Assembly (NCBI GenBank): GCA_023212695.1
Contig: JALCCG010000095.1
Coordinates: 1 to 64,000, forward strand
Source of the DNA: Sporisorium sorghi
Lineage: Eukaryota; Basidiomycota; Ustilaginomycetes; Ustilaginales; Ustilaginaceae
Direction: 5' to 3'
Length of the DNA stretch: 64,000 bases
Below, piece by piece: positions 1 through 9,579 of the stretch (the first letter of the stretch is position 1; each line of letters begins with the position of its first letter). The translations under genes and the position numbers were made by a program. The notes under the pieces are model-generated. The model did no database searches. It saw nothing but the letters and a program-made list of their open reading frames with translations, and was not told the origin of the DNA.

Positions 1-72
1 TGTGTGGTTGTGTGGCCCCCCTCTTTTTTTTCTCCCTCTTCTCCCTCCTCCTTTTTTTCTTGTGTTGTCTCT

Positions 73-132
<60 letters not shown>

Positions 133-406
133 CGCTGCCACTTCCGAGCCTGCTTTGCCTCAATCACACCCCAAGTGAAGTGAAAAGATGGCATCTGAGC
201 AGCCACATTCGCAAGACTCAGCTTCGGCTCAGCTCGTGACTCTGCCCAGGCCTTGTCAGACGCTGATCTTCCTGGAACATCGAGTCGAAACGAAAAACGC
301 CCTTGACTTGTCATGATGTATGCGGTGTGCAGGGCGTGTGCCAGAATTACAGTCGGAAGAGCTGCAGCCCGAACCATGCACGAAGCATCTAGAATCGGTC
401 GTCAGG
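1..406. other. Intergenic, no gene seen; homopolymer-rich
   Basis: This stretch lies downstream of the first gene, which is on the minus strand and stops at 407. It holds a C/T-rich lead-in and a very long T tract (listed separately). I found no open frame with natural protein composition on either strand. It probably holds the 3' untranslated region of the neighbouring gene. Confidence 0.6.
75..132. repeat. T58 homopolymer tract
   Basis: An uninterrupted run of 58 T on the plus strand, read directly. It is the longest homopolymer in the window. A run this long is prone to length error in sequencing and may mark a retro-inserted poly(A) tail or a replication-slippage site. It sits in noncoding DNA. 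Confidence 0.9.
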
Positions 407-3124
407 TCAAGTTGTTCTTGGCAAGGCTCGAGTCGGAGCAGCAGCGTCTGTGTCGTTGCTCGAAGAACCGAACATCGTTGGATCCTCTTCATCTTCCTCT
501 TCTTCTCTAGCCGAGCCAGCGCCTTCGTAGTCGTCCGACTGCAGCACCGCGTCGGCTTCCCTGAGAATCTGCGAGATCGTCCTCTCGTGCCGCGATGCAC
601 TAGCAGCTGCAGGCTTGTTGTCGCTGCTTGCCGCCTCCTTGCTCTTGTCCTTCTCTCTACCGAGCCCGAAGCCACGGATGCCCATCTTCTTCTTCTTGGC
701 CGACGTGTCCGGCGATGTCGACAGATCAACGTGGTTGGATGGCGTCGACGCATGCTGTGACGGCGATGTGGCTGTCGGATCAATCGGCCTTGACACGTCT
801 ATGACTCTGCGCGACGACGCTTGGCGCACAGACGAGGCCTGATTCTGGCTCTGTCCGACTGCAGCATCTGCAACCGCTTTTCCGAGCGCTGTTCCCCGTT
901 TCTCCGCCGAATCTGCATCTTTGTCCGCCGCGGTGACCGGACTTGTCGCATCGTCACTGTTCGAGACGCTCTTGCCAATGTTCTCGACTGACTCCTCCGA
1001 CTTCGGAATGGCCGACGCCTTATGATCCTCGAATCGCGAGGCGATCAGAGCGGCTTGAGCCAGTTCGAGCTCAAAGCTGGCATCAGCATCGGCTTGCTCC
1101 TTCGCGGCGGCTGCAGCGGCGGCTGAGTCTGTGGCTGTGGCTGCCGATGCAGGCGGCGGCGGTGGGGATGCCACTTGAACATCGATGGGATTTTTCGTCG
1201 TCTCTTTGGTAGGTGTTCGGTCTTCGTTGACTTGTACGGGGCCAGCTCCGTTGATGCTCAGTCTGGCATACTCGTCGCCATCAGCAGCGAGCTTTTCGTC
1301 TTTGGTATCGGTCGAGTCCACCCGAATGGGCGGCAAATCCGTCTTTTCTGCTGAAGAATCGATCTTCTTGTCATCTGATATTGATGCAGTCTTCTCTTCG
1401 ACATCCTGGACAGGAAGCTCGCGTGCGTCATCAGCTTTGCTTGACAGACTCTTGCTGGAACTCGATGCAGTTGTGGATGCCTCTTGCGTTGCTTCGATCT
1501 CTTGACCAGAAAGCTTCGACTCGGTTGCCGTCAGCTTCTTCTTCTCGTCTTCACCCTCGACAGACGCTCTCAGAGCTTCCGCACCTTTGACGGACTCGCT
1601 AGTCTTCGAAGCTGGGATCGACTCTTGCGCAGCGCCTGTCGTGACCGACTCGGGCTCTGCAGCCTTATCAGCTGCGGTCGACTCGGTGGGAGGAGAGGCG
1701 AGCTCCGTCTTTGGCTGCTCTGCGCCAGTCTCGATTGGCTCGACCGACTTTGCTTGCGGCATTTCCGTCTCTGTCGGGCCAAGCTCTGTGACCGACGCAT
1801 CATTGGAAGCGTCGCCATCTTTGGTCGGAACCTGTGCATCGAGCAAGCTTGGCTTGGTTTCTTCGACGTCGCTCTTCTCGACCAGCTTGGCCTCGGAAGC
1901 TTCCGAAGTGGCCTCAGTGACAGTGGACACTCTCGACGATTGCGCCGATGCTGGGTCTGACACCGACGACGAAGAAGTGTCAGCAGGCTTGTCGGGCGAT
2001 CCGACCGAGGCAGAAGGTTCGAGTGCTGCCACCATCTTCGCACTCTCGCCGCTAACGCTACCTCTAGCAGATCCGTGACCTTTGCTTTTGGCCTTTTGCG
2101 CCAGATCCCTCGCTACAGCTTCATCTCTGGCCTTATCCGCTATCGACGACGGACGATGCACACGATCACCGCCTAGGTGAAGGCCTTGCGGGATGGCGCC
2201 CTGCTCGAGGAACTGATCCACCTCATCGTCGCCAATATCGACATTGCTCAGACCGAGCGAAGCGAACAGATCGTCGATATTGTCTTGGCTGACAATATGC
2301 TTCATGCGGCTCTCTTCCATGGCATCGTCGAGCGTCTTGCCTTGCGACACGGCATCGCGCAGCAGCGCCCCGGACGTCTTTCGATTCGAAGTGAGCGCCG
2401 CAGCCTCGGCGGCAAGAGCTCGGGTGGATCTTTGCGTTGCCGAGTATCGAGCTATCGGCGAGCCTCTTGAGCCTGCACTCGCGCCTGCAGACGATGGACT
2501 TGGGGAGCCAGACGGCATCCTTTGATGGGATGTGGTGGGACCCATCTTGGCAAGACGCAAGGGCTTGATGGTTGCCTCCTTGGACGGCACGTACTTTTTC
2601 TCCGAGGTAGAGGCGGGCGCAGCGGGCAGCTTGCCGATATCTGCGAGCATTGCGTCGGCGTCGGCGTCGGTGATCTCGTCTTCTTTGATGTTGAGCGTCG
2701 AGATGAACTGGTCTGCATCGGGTTCCTTCCAGCGTCCAGCGCCTTCTGCGGCGTAGGGGAGCGTCGGGTACAAGCTGGGATCTTTCGAGTTCACTGCAGA
2801 CTGGGCTGGATGCGGCGCTGGCGGTTCTGTTGGTGCTGCCGATGGAGAGACGCCGAGGAAGAGCTCGAGCTCGCCAAATTCGACGGCCTCTTCAAACTCG
2901 TCGTACGAGCCGACCCATTCGTTGTTGATCAAGAGACCGGGAAGCTGTGGATCTTTTGCCTTGCGTCGCCATCTGCTCTTGGCATCGTCGTCCGAGGCGA
3001 GGTCGTGGTAAACGTAGGGGATCTTCTTGATGGCCAGCACCGAAGTGTAGCGCTCATGACGCGTGCGCACCTTGACGTTGGACAGGATCGAAGTGCTAAA
3101 CAGCTCGATGGTAGGACCTGCCAT
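407..3124 (-). CDS. SH3BGR/thioredoxin-fold domain protein with long disordered tail
   Basis: A single-exon protein of 905 residues. Residues 1-100 read as an SH3BGR-type (SH3-binding glutamic acid-rich, glutaredoxin-like) fold: IELFSTSILSNVKVRTRHER near the start, then KKIPYVYHDLA, a PGLLINNEWVGSYDEFEEAV block and an acidic helix. The usual redox CxxC is absent, as in the SH3BGR family, so a binding role is more likely than an oxidoreductase one. The remaining 800 residues are Ser/Thr/Ala/Glu-rich, low-complexity and probably disordered, with an acidic patch near the C-terminus. The frame stays open upstream for about 180 codons, but the ATG at 3122-3124 is chosen because the conserved fold starts there. 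SH3BGR proteins are normally about 100 residues, so the tail is the unusual part. It is divergent from the COX gene. Confidence 0.75.
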   Translation of the reverse strand: MAGPTIELFSTSILSNVKVRTRHERYTSVLAIKKIPYVYHDLASDDDAKSRWRRKAKDPQLPGLLINNEWVGSYDEFEEAVEFGELELFLGVSPSAAPTEPPAPHPAQSAVNSKDPSLYPTLPYAAEGAGRWKEPDADQFISTLNIKEDEITDADADAMLADIGKLPAAPASTSEKKYVPSKEATIKPLRLAKMGPTTSHQRMPSGSPSPSSAGASAGSRGSPIARYSATQRSTRALAAEAAALTSNRKTSGALLRDAVSQGKTLDDAMEESRMKHIVSQDNIDDLFASLGLSNVDIGDDEVDQFLEQGAIPQGLHLGGDRVHRPSSIADKARDEAVARDLAQKAKSKGHGSARGSVSGESAKMVAALEPSASVGSPDKPADTSSSSVSDPASAQSSRVSTVTEATSEASEAKLVEKSDVEETKPSLLDAQVPTKDGDASNDASVTELGPTETEMPQAKSVEPIETGAEQPKTELASPPTESTAADKAAEPESVTTGAAQESIPASKTSESVKGAEALRASVEGEDEKKKLTATESKLSGQEIEATQEASTTASSSSKSLSSKADDARELPVQDVEEKTASISDDKKIDSSAEKTDLPPIRVDSTDTKDEKLAADGDEYARLSINGAGPVQVNEDRTPTKETTKNPIDVQVASPPPPPASAATATDSAAAAAAAKEQADADASFELELAQAALIASRFEDHKASAIPKSEESVENIGKSVSNSDDATSPVTAADKDADSAEKRGTALGKAVADAAVGQSQNQASSVRQASSRRVIDVSRPIDPTATSPSQHASTPSNHVDLSTSPDTSAKKKKMGIRGFGLGREKDKSKEAASSDNKPAAASASRHERTISQILREADAVLQSDDYEGAGSAREEEEDEEDPTMFGSSSNDTDAAAPTRALPRTT

Positions 3125-4150
3125 CTTGTCGAGGGCTGCTGCCGTCCCAGGCGGGGCGCAGATCAGTGTTGAGCTGGAAGGATAGCTGCTGGTGATGGAT
3201 TGCAATGGAGCGAGATCACTCTTCTTTTCTCGATAATCACCACCAGAGCAAGGCTGGACGAGCTGCATACTGCATTCTACCAACTTGTGTCCACCACCAT
3301 ATCTTGGCTCCTTCTCGACGTTGGACAAAGGGCCGTGCGTCATTCGCAGCTTGCAGCACTCTCCACACGCAACACTTTGATTGAACCCTTGCAAAATCGC
3401 GGTCTCGGACGACAGGTTGACTTGAACCAACGACGGCTGCACGCGACTGACTCGGTTCCGATCTGTCTGAGCTTGAGAGCCAAGAATGGAATGGATCGGG
3501 ACGTGGCCTTTCGCTCTTGCTCTTGCTGCATTGCAAATCCGACACGCTTCCCAGCACGAAGGAACCAAGGAACGAACGAAAGAAGAGGCAGCACACGGCT
3601 CTCCGATTACAAATCGAAAAAGGGCGATTTGGGAATTCCCAATTTGGGAATACGAAATCAAAGCCACTTCGGGATTTTCAAATGGCTCTCATGCACATCC
3701 GACTTGAAAGCTTTGACCAAGGAATACAAACGATGATGGCCTTGCATTTGGGCGCGAGCTGCAGTTACGAAAATGCTTAGAAATTCAACCGCTCATCCGT
3801 CTTCGAGGATGTGAAATCCGCGTTCACGTCCCGGTCAGGCCGAGAGAAAGTTGATCATTCGAAAATTGGCAAAGCCGACCGAAGGCAGTGACGGATGGAC
3901 GTGCCTTTGCGCTCAGTCTCTGCTTTTGGATTTGCTCGATTTTCTCTCTCTCTGTGTCTCTGGCGACGGAATTCGCGATTTTCTTCTTGGTCACACAGTT
4001 TTGCTATCTGTCACTGTCCATCCTCCACGCTGCGTTGGTCAACCATCACATCCTATAATCACCTTCACCACCATCTTCTTCGTCACAAACGTCACCTTCC
4101 TTTTTCGTCCATCCGTAGCAGCATCAACAGGCAGCAGCATTTCTCACACA
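3125..4150. promoter_or_regulatory. Divergent intergenic/promoter region
   Basis: About 1 kb lies between two genes transcribed away from each other (the SH3BGR-like protein to the left and the cytochrome oxidase subunit to the right), so it should carry both promoters and 5' UTRs. The part nearest the right-hand gene is C/T-rich, as is common upstream of fungal start codons. A near-repeated AT-rich motif, aatttgggaattcccaattt-like, occurs around 3625-3650. No convincing additional gene was seen. Confidence 0.5.
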
Positions 4151-5070
4151 ATGATCGGCCAGAACGTCGCTCGCGCTTCCCGAAGCGGCCTCCGCGCTGC
4201 CACCCTGCTTGGCCAACGAACCATGGTCACCCAGGAAGAGCGATGGACGCTCGAGACTGCTCGCAACGCAGGCGCCTTCATCGAGGGCCCCAACAAGGTC
4301 CAGCTCAACCACGTCGTCCCCAACATCGAGGCCAGCTGGAAGTCGCTTTCCAAGGAGGAGCAGTACGGCGTCTTCCGTCAGTTGGAAGAGCTTCAGAGGA
4401 AGGACTGGAAGGAGCTTAGCCTCGACGAGAAGAAGGCTGGTAAGTTTTGCTTCAGGCATATCGAGCACGGTGTTCAGCATTGGCAGCGAGTTGGAAAAGC
4501 GGTAACGATAGGCCACATCGCTACAGCGGCTCCGAATATCGGTGGCTCTTTGCGAGTCAGTCAGCCAAACGAACCGTCGTTGGCTGCGATCACGTCTCGA
4601 ATCAACTTCGCATCCGCACTCTTCCTTGCTGTCGCCGACTCGAACACTGCCCAACACATGATAGAAACATCCCACTGATCGCGTACTCCGCATCCTTTCT
4701 ACCTCTTTCCGCGCCCGTGCAGCCTACTTTGTTTCGTTTGGTCCCCATGGTCCCCGCAAGCCCCTCACTGCCTCTGGTCAGGGTGCCAAGACCTTTGCCG
4801 GTGTTCTCGCTGCCCTCGGTGTCACCACCGGTATCTTCTACCTCATGCGCGCCAACGGTAAGTCCTTCCGCAACATCGTCACAATGACCTCCGATCTCAC
4901 TTACTCATCCCTCTCTGCTTTCACAATCCACAGGTGGTGCCCCCGTCAAGACCATGACCAAGGAGTGGCAAGAGGCCTCCAACGAGCTCGCCCTCGAACA
5001 GAAGCAGAACCCCATCACTGGTATCGCCAGCGAAAACTACAAGGGCAAGGGTCACGTTCAGTCCGCATAA
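4151..5070 (+). CDS. COX5: Cytochrome c oxidase subunit of the COX4/Cox5 family
   Basis: Three exons, 4151-4439, 4723-4857 and 4934-5070, join in frame to 186 residues. Both introns have GTAAGT donors and CAG acceptors. The protein is the nuclear-encoded subunit called Cox5 in yeast and COX4 in animals, a single-pass inner-membrane subunit of respiratory complex IV. Residues 1-25 are Arg/Ala/Ser-rich without acids and fit a mitochondrial presequence. A matrix helical part follows (EASWKSLSKEEQYGVFRQLE), then FGPHGPRKPL. The membrane segment lies in exon 2 (TFAGVLAALGVTTGIFYLMR). The tail has the family pattern TKEWQEASNE..QKQNPITGI. The length is close to the fungal norm. Exon 1 alone would run into intron sequence, so the spliced form is preferred. 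Confidence 0.93.
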
Positions 5071-5298
5071 GCGCAATCCCTCACATCACCGTCGACACAC
5101 ACCCGCACTCGCCAAAATATCATTCCATTCCATCTCCTTTACGCATCCTTGTCTCACGTGCGCCGTCTTTTTGCAGGGAGGAAAGACAATCTAGATCCAT
5201 TTCGCAAAGCATTCCTTGCAAAAGCGCCTCGTTTCAGCATTCCGACACACGCAGCACACATCAGGTCACACTGGAGGGTCAGAGAGAGACAACCGGGA

Positions 5299-6731
5299 TC
5301 ACAATTTGGCAGAAGGCTTGGAACCGTCATCGAGCAACTGTACGCCCGTCAGCTTGCTCAGTTGCTCCAGAGCCGGTGTACAGTCTTTCGAGTTTACGCC
5401 TGCTCGTTTGGTTGATCATGGGCGCAGATGGGTGGGAAAGCATCGAAAGAAGGGTTGGCAGCTGGTCAGACTCGTGCTCAAGAGGAAGCCCGACGCGAAC
5501 TCGCTGTGCAGACGAGGCGCACGGCCCGCAGACGGAGGGGAGACGGAAAACTTACGGATCGTGGTGATGCCGAGCTTCTGCGCAGCCTTGAGGTTCGGTC
5601 CAATGTCGTCCAGGAACACCACTTCCGATGCTTGCACCTTGAGAAGATCCAGTGCGTGCTTGTAGAATTCTGGATCCGGTTTCCTGTTGAGACAGAGCCA
5701 GTAGAAAAGGGTCAATAGGCAAGCCAAGCCAAGGCGGACCGGCGATCTCAGCGAACACACCTCTTGCCAACGACGGCGCTCTCGATGTAAAAGTCGAACA
5801 TGCTTCGCAGCTCGTTTTGAGACGCTCCCAGACCCAGGTGTTCCAGCTCTTCCTCGAGCGTAGGCGCCTTCGCGGCGCCGCCTTGAGGCGAGTTTGGAAG
5901 CTCGGTAGGAGGCGCAAAGTTGTTGGTCAGTGCGACGATCTGGAACTTGCCAGATGCTGTTGAGAGCAACGGTCAGCGATTGTTTCTCCAGCACAACTCC
6001 TAGCTTGCACCCATCTCACCTTTCAAGCGCATGATGGCCTGGCGCATCTTGGGGTCAACTTTGGTCGACTGCTTCATCATCTGTCCGAAGAACTGTGTGG
6101 TGATTCCCAGGATCTTGTGTCAGTTTCACACTGCATACAAAGCCGGATGCACACGTCGTTAAGCCTTACCTCTCGTCCATCAACGTGAAGCTCTGTTGGC
6201 AGCTTCGGCACCTCTGCACCATCGTGGTCGAGAACATCAAGTACGCCGTCAGCTTCGGCCTATCCGTGGGAAGCAGCAAGCGGTCGGTCAAACTTACCCT
6301 GGCCCCTACTCTTGCAAAACTTGATGTATGCCTGGTTGTTCTTCTCGACATTGCTCAGCTCCTCTCCGAACCGACGGTAGAATGTGTACAGATCCAATTC
6401 GCTTCGTTCGAATTGCTGTCGTATCGAAGAGATGATGGCTGAGCTGTGAGTAAGCATGTATGCCTAAGGCAAAACGGCCGACTCGTGTATGATGAACTCA
6501 CCTGGAAAGCACCGCCGTGACCTTGGGCAGTGATGGCCACGTTCAGGTACTCAAACGGCAGCCCGTGCTCCTTCTCGTATCTAGACAGCATCGCCACCGA
6601 GGAAAGAGCGTCAGTCACTCGCTGCATTCCAGCCGAGGGTCTTCTGGTGCTTCAACTCACCTGTTGATCGCAAACAGCGGACTTCCCACCACCACTCCGC
6701 CAATGTCAAAGATGACAGCCTTGAACGTCAT
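5299..6731 (-). CDS. HAD-superfamily hydrolase (epoxide-hydrolase-N/ACAD10-like)
   Basis: Eight exons on the minus strand, in order 6661-6731, 6502-6580, 6298-6415, 6170-6252, 6020-6092, 5761-5956, 5556-5683 and 5299-5399, join to 282 residues with every phase matching. Three HAD motifs are plain: motif II ALTNN, the motif III lysine in ESAVVGKRKPDPEFY, and motif IV VFLDDIGPNLKAA. Motif I is AVIFDIGGVV, so the second aspartate of the usual DxD is glycine. The same DxG variant is known in ACAD10-like HAD proteins and argues against ordinary phosphatase chemistry. A helical cap lies between motifs I and II. It is convergent with the COX gene (228 bp between stops). Eight exons in 1.4 kb is unusual for this neighbourhood. 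The substrate is unknown. Confidence 0.85.
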
Positions 6732-7139
6732 TCCGAACCGCTGCTTTGAGTTGATGCTGCTGTCAAGCCTGCTGGTCGACTCCCTTCCAATCGATGAGGT
6801 TTCTGCGATGGCGATTGAGTGTAGTCAAGGATGACGGGGACACGAATGTCTGGGGACCCCGAAGATGAGAGCCGGTCGTAGTGCCAAGCCGGAAGTCGGG
6901 TCGGTTAAAACACCGAGCGCCTGAGACGCGTGTGTTTTTCCGGCAAGGTCCCGGTTGAAGCACACACAACTCAGTCAAGCGCATCGACTGGACTTGACTC
7001 TCCCTCGTATCACTGTGAATGGAGACGAGGACCCGGTCCCTCGATCACTGATGTCGGATGGTTGCATGAGATGGCTCTCGGGCGATCGCTAGAGGTTTGG
7101 AGGAACGCAAGACAGATCCTCGTCGACCCGAGAGAAGCA
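6732..7139. promoter_or_regulatory. Upstream region of the HAD hydrolase gene
   Basis: Noncoding DNA immediately 5' of the HAD gene (minus strand), expected to hold its promoter. I see no separate gene in it. Base composition is close to that of the surrounding genes, unlike the stretch that follows. Confidence 0.4.
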
Positions 7140-8130
7140 CCTTGAGAACCACTTTTTCCTGAGACTTGTTGATTGATCGTATCGAACACAAAATGCACCG
7201 TTGGTTCTGCCTTTGAAGTTGCGATTCGCCTGAAAACGGCTCTTGACGGAACTCAGCAAGTCAATTTTGCCGCTTTCATCGAAAAAAGTTGAAGGCATCG
7301 ACAAGCAAAACCTCTTGTCTTCGAAGAGAAGATGATTTTTCGGAGGTCGCTCAGCTGATTGTGAAGAAATCAACCCGAATCCATGAACAACATTTTCGCA
7401 CACGCTTTCAAAGCCATGTGAGTTGTCCTTTAACTTATCACCGAGGAAACATGGATACGCCATTGGTCCCAAATTGAGCATCTAGACATGCTTTTCTATG
7501 ATTGAGACGGCGAGCGGGTCAAATTCTGTCTTTTTTTGTGCCTGATCTCGCTACTTCACGGAACCTGACTGATCAAACCCCGAAAGATGGCACTCATGCT
7601 GTCTCCGGTCGAATTTCGCGATCCCAATTTCACGAAAGGACTGTTGATACGGTCCAAAATCATACTTTGAAGACCGAATTCGCCATTCTCTCGCTCTTGC
7701 GTGCAATTTTGGACAACCTTTTGGCAAGCGATCTGCGAAAAATGAAGAAACAGTATGAATAAAGATCAACAGCTCTGCAAAGCTTTCAAATCATCATCTC
7801 AAGGAAGAGTTGAACAGCGAATCTTGAAAATTGCTGTTTGCGGCCAGGATTTCGTGAAATGAATGTTCAGCCGATGCTTCTTGAGCTTCAAAAGACACGA
7901 ATGAGCTCAACTGCGAGCAACCTGAAAACTTTTGTCCTGTCCAGACATCGAATGTTTGCATTTTCAGCCGAATTTCATGACCTCAAATTTTTCTCACTGG
8001 ACGGCAAAATGATACAAAGTCGCTTTGATCTCGCCTCATTTTGGGGTGAACATCGTTCGATGGTGAAGAAAAGTTTTGACGTGTGTGAGGTCAAGCTCGA
8101 TTTGACCAACCTCCTCTTACGAAGGGGCAA
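7140..8130. other. AT-shifted island without recognisable gene
   Basis: This stretch is visibly richer in A/T than its surroundings: the three 60-base lines starting at 7261, 7921 and 7981 contain 24, 24 and 25 G+C. Its short open frames (for example about 7838-8134 plus and 7089-7481 minus) have rather natural amino-acid make-up but match no family I know. It could be a decayed mobile element, a diverged noncoding RNA locus, or transferred DNA. No terminal repeats were found by eye. Confidence 0.45.
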
Positions 8131-9579
8131 GTGAGTGCGGCATGCTCCACCATCTCCTATCGCTGGAGCCACAGGTATGTGTGCGTGTGTGTTGGGGCCG
8201 AGATGCTATGTGTTCTGGATACACTTTTGGACGAGGGGTCGGAAGCCTCCGAATGATCTTGGTGCGAGCCAGTGCGTGGTGAAGCCGAGGAGGGTCACGC
8301 TTCTTATGCAAGCCGCACAGCGCCGCATAGCGATGACGGGGGCAGAAAGGCGCGAGAGTCACCGAGGGACGCCGAGCCGGCGAGACCATCAGGAGTCGAA
8401 GAAGGAAGGCTCGGAGTGGCGTGGCTGAGCAAACGAAAGGTCAGGAGCGTAAGGGGGCCTGGGGCATGGGATGGATGTGATGTCATCTCCGATGTACAGC
8501 CGTCGCACCACCCACTCGTGCTGGTACTGGTGCTGGTGTGCTCTGCTCGGCGATCGAATCTGGAGAGGATGTGTGGCAAATGTAGACCAGCCAGCGCAGA
8601 GCAATCGTCTCGCGTGTCATCGCCCTCGCTCCTCGAGCGTGCTGCTGGGCTGGGCCACGAAGTCACCGGGGACGTCGAAGGACAGTCATCCTGCATCAAC
8701 GTCGATGCATGCTCCGTGCTGCCCACCGTCGGACTCACCATCCCTTCTCATCGGGGCCGGACCAGCTGCTCAGTGCATCATCATCGTCATGCGTTCGCTG
8801 CACTCGGCTGAGACCCGGGTCCGACTCCCTCTGAGACTCCTACCACAATGTGTTCGTGTGTGTAGACATCCCGCGAGGCTGACTAGTATCGTGCGTGGCC
8901 CGTTTGCATCGTCATTCGCTCATGACAGACGTCGGTCGCTTCTGAAGCGGTTGACAGAGGCAGGTGGATGAGAGCGACTTCCGCTCACGCTTGTACAGTG
9001 GAGTTGCGTACGACTCCCCCCTTCAGGATCACTCCTTGCACGAACGATCGAGTCTGCAAGCCGTCGATTCCAGTCGTCTGCACGCTCCGGCCATACTCTC
9101 GAGCAGAGCAAGGCTAAGCTTGCAACGAGTTCGCAACTCATCACTACCAGACCACTCTTGCTTCGCACACAAGCCTTGAACAGAAGCTGAAGCGTCACAA
9201 GCTGATAAGCAGTCAGCAAACGAAAGCGGACCCATCTTGCACAGTCATACCGCTCACCCATCACCCGCTCTCTGAACCTGCATCTCTCAGCCACGTTCGC
9301 AGCACACACCTAACTCTCGCGCACTCGCATCTCACAGTCCAACGACATCAAGCGAAAGGTATGGGCGGCCCCACCGAGATGCAGTTGCAGTCTCGTTGGA
9401 ACAGCGCCAAGCAAGCCCATGCCTCGCATTCGGTGGAAATGGGTTCACGCCACGTAAGGTGGCGGAAAAGCTGGTCAGTCAGACCTCAAGCACGCCAAAG
9501 TACTGCGATGAAAGAAACTGTCCATGTTGCTGCACTGGAAACCACTTGAAATGCATCTAGATCTATTGCGGGCTCTACG
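8131..9579. other. Intergenic, GC-typical, no gene recognised
   Basis: Downstream of the calcium-channel stop codon the base composition is again like the rest of the window. Several open frames of 60-180 codons exist on both strands (for example minus 8304-8741) but have low-complexity, frame-shadow-like composition. Short CTGGTGCTGGTG-type triplet reiterations occur near 8515. I cannot support a gene here. Confidence 0.4.

Noticed and set aside
3125..3667. N-terminal extension of the SH3BGR-like protein to 3667
   Set aside because: The extension has no ATG at its far end, its composition is unlike the protein, and the conserved fold starts precisely at the ATG at 3124.
8304..8741. 145-codon minus-strand frame as a small gene
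   Set aside because: Its Ser/Thr/Pro-rich translation has no recognisable features and the opposite strand is open over the same bases, so it looks composition-driven.
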